Notes under the pieces: model-generated
The model's input: the letters and a program-made list of their open reading frames with translations, nothing else
The model's database searches: none
Told to the model about the DNA's origin: nothing
Program-made: the position numbers and the translations under genes
Shown: piece after piece, positions 33,776 to 38,732 of the stretch
Layout of the letters: the number at the start of each line of letters is the position of its first letter
How positions within the stretch are numbered: position 1 is the stretch's first letter
Source: Candidatus Brocadiaceae bacterium
Lineage (GTDB): Bacteria; Planctomycetota; Brocadiia; SM23-32
Length of the DNA stretch: 38,732 nt
Direction: 5' to 3'
Assembly: GCA_003551565.1 (NCBI GenBank)
Contig: PUMZ01000169.1
Coordinates: forward strand, 1-38,732

Positions 33776-34912
33776 ATGAAAATAGCTATCGCACCGGACA
33801 GTTTTAAGGAGAGCCTTTCTGCACCTGAGGCTGCGGAAGCGATCTCCGCGGGCGTTAAAGACGCATGCGGCGAGGCCGAAACCGTCATAGTCCCCCTGGC
33901 CGACGGCGGTGAAGGCACGGTTGAAGCCGTGGTGACCGCCACGGGGGGCCGGTTGGCGACCACTGCCGTTCCCGATCCGCTGGGCAGACCCGTAGAAGCC
34001 GCCTACGGCCTGCTGGAAGATGGCGCGGCAATCATCGAGATGGCTGCAGCCAGCGGTCTGGACCTTCTCTCGCGGGACGAGCGCAATCCGATGCTGACTT
34101 CCACACGGGGAACGGGCGCCCTGATCCGCAGTGCGCTGGACGAAGGGGTCGCCAGTATCATCGTGGGCGTTGGCGGTAGTGCGACTGTCGATTGCGGAAT
34201 CGGAATGGCTGCCGAGCTGGGTGTGGAGTTTTTTGATTCCTCGGGGAAAGCAATCGCCAATCCGGGGGGAGCGGAACTGGGAACAGTCGCAGGAATATCC
34301 ACAGATCATTTGGACAGACGTGTCGAAAGGACACAATTCACCGTGGCATCGGATGTCACAAATCCTCTGGTTGGGCCTGATGGCGCTGCCAGGGTCTATG
34401 CCCCCCAGAAAGGTGCGGACGGCGACATGACCGCACACCTGGAGTGGGCTGTAGAGCATTTTGCCGAAGTGCTCCGCCGTGAGCTGGGTCTGGACGTTAC
34501 CACCTTGCCCGGTGGCGGTGCGGCGGGGGGACTGGCGGCCGGACTGGTCGCTTTTGCCGGAGCTCGCATAAGGAGCGGCATTGAAACGGTTATCGAGGCT
34601 GTCGACCTTGAATCAAAGCTCGAAGGCTGCGACCTGGCCATAACCGGCGAAGGCAAAGCCGACGACCAGAGCGCCTTCGGGAAGACGCCGGCCGGAGTGG
34701 GTGCACTGGCAAAGCGGTACGCCGTCCCGGTGGTTGTCCTGGCCGGGAAACTCGCGGAAGGATATCGCGAACTCTACCGCCACGGCATAACCGCCGCATT
34801 TTCCATATCGGACGGCCCCATGGAGACGGACGAGGCCTTCCGGGAAACACCGCGGCTGTTGCGGCAGACGGCCGAGTCGGTGGTCCGATTGCACATGAAT
34901 GGCGTTGAGTAA
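33776..34912 (+). CDS. Glycerate kinase (GlxK/GarK family)
   Basis: MKIAIAPDSFKESLSAPEAAEAISAGVKDA, PLADGGEGTVEAVV, GVGGSATVDCGIGMAAELG, ITGEGKADDQSAFGKTPAGVGALAK. Confidence 0.95.
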   Translation: MKIAIAPDSFKESLSAPEAAEAISAGVKDACGEAETVIVPLADGGEGTVEAVVTATGGRLATTAVPDPLGRPVEAAYGLLEDGAAIIEMAAASGLDLLSRDERNPMLTSTRGTGALIRSALDEGVASIIVGVGGSATVDCGIGMAAELGVEFFDSSGKAIANPGGAELGTVAGISTDHLDRRVERTQFTVASDVTNPLVGPDGAARVYAPQKGADGDMTAHLEWAVEHFAEVLRRELGLDVTTLPGGGAAGGLAAGLVAFAGARIRSGIETVIEAVDLESKLEGCDLAITGEGKADDQSAFGKTPAGVGALAKRYAVPVVVLAGKLAEGYRELYRHGITAAFSISDGPMETDEAFRETPRLLRQTAESVVRLHMNGVE

Positions 34913-34976
34913 CTTCACATCAGGGCATTAAAAGGCTGCCATCATCATTTTTTGCCCGCGGCGGGTGCGCAGGTCA

Positions 34977-36608
34977 ATGGAAGAAAACAGCGATCATTTT
35001 TTCCAGCACGTGGCGCTGGTCAGCATCTTCACCACCGCCAGCAGGGTTCTGGGACTTGTACGGGACATGGCTTGCGCCGCACTTTTCGGCGGTGGAATGG
35101 TCTGGGATGCCTTCAGCTTCGCTTTCAGGATTCCGAACCTGTTCCGGCGGCTTTTCGGTGAGGGTGCGCTCAGCGTGGCATCTCTGCCTGTGTTCACCGA
35201 TTACCTCGAGAATCGCGGGCGTGAGGAAGCCGTTGAACTGATGCGTATCGTGGCCACGGTGATCCTTCTGCTTCTTTTCGCCGTCCTTTTGCTGGGCGTG
35301 GCCTTTTTTGTCGGACTGCCTCTCCTGACCGGCATGAGCGAACGCTGGCGGCTGGTCTTTGCCCTCAGCGCCGTCCTGCTGCCCTACATGCTCTTTGTCT
35401 GCCTCAGTGCGCTGGCCGGTTCCATCCTGCACAGCCTCCGGCGCTTTGCGGTGCCGGCCGCCTCCCCCCTCCTGCTCAACGGCTGCTGGATCATCGCCGT
35501 TCTACTGATAGCTCCGCTCCTGTCCAACAACAGGCAGGAACAGATATTCGTCGTCGCCGCCGGCATCCTTGTCGCCGGTGTTTTCCAGCTCGGCATGCAC
35601 CTGATCGCACTCCAACGCGAGGGCATAACTTACCGCCCCGTTCTGGGGTTGAGGCATCCCGCCGTACGGCGAATTTTTGCTGCCATGGCGCCTGTGACGC
35701 TTGGCATGGCGGCCTATCAGATCAACGTGCTGCTGGACGGAGTGATCGCTATATCACTTGCAGCGCCCGAAGGACGCGAGACGTTCAGTTTGTTCGGCAG
35801 AACCGTTGTGTACCCGATGCAGGTCGGAGCCAACAGCGCCCTGTATTTTGCGGACCGGCTCATGCAATTCCCGCTCGGAATTTTCGGCATCTCCCTGGCA
35901 ACGGCGATATTTCCCGTTTTCAGCAGTTGCGCCGCAAAAAGGGATTGGAAAAGTTTTTCCCATGCCCTCACAGACGGGCTTGGCGCCGTGCTTTTCATCG
36001 CCATCCCTGCCGGCGCAGGACTGATGCTTGTCGGGCGGCCGGCCATCACCTTGCTTTTTCAAAGGGGAGAATTCACCGCAGCGATGAGCTCGCGCACCTA
36101 CATGGTACTTATCGCCCACAGCGCGGGGCTGTGGGCCTATTGCGGACGTCACGTTCTTGAACGCGCATTTTTCGCCTGCAACGATCAGCTCACACCGGTC
36201 AAAATCGCCTCGGGAACTGTTGCCCTGAACGCAGGTCTCAACCTGAGCCTGATCTGGTTGTTCGCCGAGGCCGGCCTCGCCCTGGCCACCGCGATCAGCG
36301 CCACGTTCCAGGTGATTGTCCTCTTCCACATTCTGGTCCAAAAGACCGCTTCGCCGCAGGGCGCCCGTTTGTTAAGGACGTTTGTGAAAACGGTGGTTGC
36401 CACATTGCTTATGAGCTCGACCTGTTTGATCTTATTGCATTATCTTCCGCTCGAACTGGCGGGCAGCCGCACGGCGGGCGCCGCCCTGCGGGTGGCTGCC
36501 ACCGCACTCACGGGGACATTGGTCTATCTGGCAGCCGGGAAAGCACTCCGGATCCCCGAATTCGGGATCGTTTCCGGAATGCTTTTCCGGAAAAAAATTC
36601 ACGGCTGA
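34977..36608 (+). CDS. murJ: Lipid II flippase MurJ (MviN)
   Basis: SIFTTASRVLGLVRDMACAALFGGGMVWDAFSFAFRIPNLFRRLFGEGALSVASLPVFTDY; multiple TM segments. GTG start at 34965 also possible. Confidence 0.95.
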   Translation: MEENSDHFFQHVALVSIFTTASRVLGLVRDMACAALFGGGMVWDAFSFAFRIPNLFRRLFGEGALSVASLPVFTDYLENRGREEAVELMRIVATVILLLLFAVLLLGVAFFVGLPLLTGMSERWRLVFALSAVLLPYMLFVCLSALAGSILHSLRRFAVPAASPLLLNGCWIIAVLLIAPLLSNNRQEQIFVVAAGILVAGVFQLGMHLIALQREGITYRPVLGLRHPAVRRIFAAMAPVTLGMAAYQINVLLDGVIAISLAAPEGRETFSLFGRTVVYPMQVGANSALYFADRLMQFPLGIFGISLATAIFPVFSSCAAKRDWKSFSHALTDGLGAVLFIAIPAGAGLMLVGRPAITLLFQRGEFTAAMSSRTYMVLIAHSAGLWAYCGRHVLERAFFACNDQLTPVKIASGTVALNAGLNLSLIWLFAEAGLALATAISATFQVIVLFHILVQKTASPQGARLLRTFVKTVVATLLMSSTCLILLHYLPLELAGSRTAGAALRVAATALTGTLVYLAAGKALRIPEFGIVSGMLFRKKIHG

Positions 36609-36809
36609 ACGGATGGCCGGCGGACCCGGATCGAAAACAATTGCCGGCCAAACCAGTTTGAAAAATCCCGGCGGCAACGGCCCGTCCCAGCCCGTTTTTT
36701 CTCGCGTTCTCCATGGTGCCTGTGCGTGCGCACATGTCTGCGTCGCGAAAGCAAAGGTTGTGGCGCCCCTCCGGGGCTGGGCGTGGATATGCGCTACGGT
36801 TCCCCGCTA

Positions 36810-36842
36810 AATCTTTTTCAAAAAGAACTTGAAAAAGATTTA
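36810..36842. repeat. AT-rich hairpin AAATCTTTTTCAA-AAAGAAC-TTGAAAAAGATTT
   Basis: 13-bp perfect stem read directly; related AT-rich stem at 9156-9189. Confidence 0.8.
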
Positions 36843-36888
36843 ATAGTACGACAAAGAACGACAAGGCCCGGAGGGCCGATTTCAACAA

Positions 36889-36976
36889 CCTGCCTGTGCG
36901 CCGTGCCTGCGCCATCGCATGGCAGGCAGGTTGCACCTGTCTGCGTCGCGGAAGCGACAGGCAGGCGCAGACAGGC
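36889..36976. repeat. Palindromic repeat, long form (second copy)
   Basis: Matches 17461-17550. Confidence 0.85.
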
Positions 36977-37200
36977 CGGTGGAGCGTTCTTTTTCAAAAA
37001 AGAATTCATCACACGGAGAACACTAAGGACACAAAGAACGGCAACGGCAGAAAGCAAGGCTAAAAGAAAACGGATAAGAAAAGATAGTAAGGATAGTTAT
37101 TCTTTGTTTTTATTCCTTTTCTTGGTGCTCTTTGTGCTCTTTGTGCTCTTTGTGTGATGCCGGCCGTTTCCGTTACAGTCCCCCGCCGTGCCTCCGCCCT

Positions 37201-37305
37201 GCGACGCCCCTACCGGGGCTTACCGCAAAAGAGGGCAGGGGTAACGCTTTCGCTCAGGACCGCAGGGACTGCCTGCAGCAGGCAGGCCAACTGCCGTTGC
37301 CGTTT
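37201..37305. repeat. Dispersed repeat fragment GACGCCCCTACCGGGGCTTACCGCAAAAG...CAGGCAGGCCAACTGCCGTTGCCG
   Basis: Matches 8932-9030. Confidence 0.8.
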
Positions 37306-37344
37306 GCCGTTTGCCGTAACCCATAAACCAGTTTGCCGTTACCC

Positions 37345-37432
37345 AACAGCTTAAACCGCCGTTTGTCCGGCTCAGATACACACTGCAGAATCTGAAACCA
37401 TGAAGAAAGCGACTTCTCATACTGTTTTTACA
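37345..37432. repeat. Composite intergenic repeat, third copy (inverted)
   Basis: Reverse complement GGATGTAAAAACAGTATGAGAAGTCGCTTTCTTCATGGTTTCAGATTCTGC..CCGGACAAACGGCGGTT matches 28750-28836. Confidence 0.8.
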
Positions 37433-37489
37433 TCCATTATATTAATTATTGTTTTTGGTTTATGGAATAAGCAGGTTGGCGTTTGTTAC

Positions 37490-37518
37490 TTGACACACGC
37501 TTGCATTTGACATAAAAT
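37490..37518 (+). promoter_or_regulatory. Putative sigma70 promoter for HU gene
   Basis: TTGACA (37490-37495) - 17 nt - TAAAAT (37513-37518). Confidence 0.65.
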
Positions 37519-37594
37519 AGCCCTTCGTCTATTATTAAGTGTCATGAAGTTTTTGGTAGCCGTTACTCCAACCAACATAAGGAGAATGCTTGAC

Positions 37595-37915
37595 ATGGCA
37601 AATAAGACCGTAACCAAGCGAGACTTATCGAAAGCCGTAGCGGAAAAGCATGATATTGTGCAGGCCGAGGCGAAGGAAATCATCCAAACTTTGCTCGACC
37701 AGATTATCGAAGAAATAGCTGCAGGCAACAGGCTGGAGCTGCGTGACTTCGGTGTTTTCGAGCCGAGGGCGAGAGCATCAAGGAAAGCGCGCAATCCGAG
37801 GACCGGCGAGTCCGTCAGTGTCGGGCCCAAGGCTGTGATCGGCTTTAAGGCGGGCAAGAAAATGAGCGCCCGCGCCCAAAACGCTCTCACACAGCTGCAA
37901 AAAGCCGCAAAATGA
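37595..37915 (+). CDS. HU/IHF family DNA-binding protein
   Basis: MANKTVTKRDLSKAVAEKHDIVQAEAKEIIQTLLDQIIEEIAAGNRLELRDFGVFEPRARASRKARNPRTGESVSVGPKAVIGFKAGKKM; AAGGAG RBS. Confidence 0.96.
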   Translation: MANKTVTKRDLSKAVAEKHDIVQAEAKEIIQTLLDQIIEEIAAGNRLELRDFGVFEPRARASRKARNPRTGESVSVGPKAVIGFKAGKKMSARAQNALTQLQKAAK

Positions 37916-38613
37916 CAGAGACCTGTCATGGACGGGCAGTGGTTCTTCTGAGCGGCGGTATCGATTCAACCACCGCTCTGGCCTTCGCGTTGCAGGAAAC
38001 GGAGGAATGTATCGCGCTGACATTCCGCTATGGTCAGAAACACATTGCAGAGGTGGAGGCAGCTGCCAGAATAGCCCGGGAGATGGGGGTGAAAAAGCAT
38101 CTGACCATCCCCATCCCGCTCGGGGAATATGTGGCTTCGGCCCTCACCGCGAGAGACGTCCCGGTTCCCGCAGGCGAAACAACCGCAAGCCCCACCCCGT
38201 CCATTCCGGCCACGTATGTGCCGGCACGCAACACGATCTTCCTCTCTTACGCGCTGGCCATAGCGGAAACCACCGCCTCCGGCAGCATCTACACGGGTGT
38301 CAGTTCTGTGGACTACAGCGGATATCCCGACTGCCGCCCTGCGTTCATCCGGGCATTTCAAAACCTTGCCGCGGTAGCGACCCGGTGCGCCGTGGAAGGC
38401 AAACCGGTGAAAATAAAAGCACCTCTGCAATACCTTAATAAAGCCGAGACAATACGCGCGGGGGTCCGGCTCGGCGTGGATTATTCTCTGACACTCAGTT
38501 GCTACGAACCGGACGAAGACGCACGCGCATGCGGCAGGTGCGATTCATGCTGCCTGCGCCGGCGCGGTTTCGAAGAAGCAAACGTCAAAGACCCCACCCC
38601 TTATGTCTTTTGA
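37912..38613 (+). CDS. queC: 7-cyano-7-deazaguanine synthase
   Basis: AVVLLSGGIDSTTALAFALQ, YVPARNTIFLSYALAIAE, GVSSVDYSGYPDCRPAFI, C-terminal CxxC...CxxC zinc motif; ATGA overlap with the HU gene. Confidence 0.95.
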   Translation: MTETCHGRAVVLLSGGIDSTTALAFALQETEECIALTFRYGQKHIAEVEAAARIAREMGVKKHLTIPIPLGEYVASALTARDVPVPAGETTASPTPSIPATYVPARNTIFLSYALAIAETTASGSIYTGVSSVDYSGYPDCRPAFIRAFQNLAAVATRCAVEGKPVKIKAPLQYLNKAETIRAGVRLGVDYSLTLSCYEPDEDARACGRCDSCCLRRRGFEEANVKDPTPYVF

Positions 38614-38732
38614 TCCACGTCTAGTGCTTACTTGCATAACTAAGGATAATCTTTGGTTATTTGATTTTTTACCGCAGAGATCGCAGAGTGCGCAGAGAAC
38701 GGCTTCTATTACGATTGCGACCTTCTTTAAAA

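Noticed and set aside
1-38732. CRISPR-Cas, prophage, transposase or toxin-antitoxin loci
   Set aside because: No cas, integrase, transposase, phage structural or TA-like proteins were recognised in the ORF list.

Overview
The window is a GC-rich bacterial chromosome segment with about 24 supportable protein-coding genes and unusually repeat-rich intergenic DNA. The lineage is not determinable from sequence alone; the gene style resembles PVC-group bacteria, which is inference only. Recognisable genes, left to right: purH(-), alpha-glucan phosphorylase(+), M20 amidohydrolase(+), a small possible ORF(-), a membrane-anchored VWA protein(+), URO-D family protein(+), pilB-pilT-pilC(+), a GAF plus degenerate HD-GYP protein(-), a pseudopilin-like protein(-), a six-gene secretion/fimbria-like cluster(-), a sigma54 activator(-), rsmA(-), a metallophosphoesterase(-), fxsA(+), a degenerate phosphomannomutase-like protein(+), miaB(+), glycerate kinase(+), murJ(+), HU/IHF(+) and queC(+). 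The best candidate for an undescribed system is 17751-24322(-). Four tandem, divergent small secreted proteins share an hDGxGGY ... HNY ... GTPAGxYxxxVTxT pattern. They are followed by a two-domain PapD/DUF916-like periplasmic protein and a 979-aa usher-like outer-membrane beta-barrel protein with a long Asn-rich insertion. A well-matched -24/-12 sigma54 promoter precedes the first subunit, directly downstream of a sigma54 enhancer-binding-protein gene. Other notable observations are a 27-nt structured motif repeated in four gene leaders, two apparent pseudoenzymes (phosphomannomutase-like and HD-GYP-like), a probable leaderless glgP transcript, and modular nested palindromic repeats.
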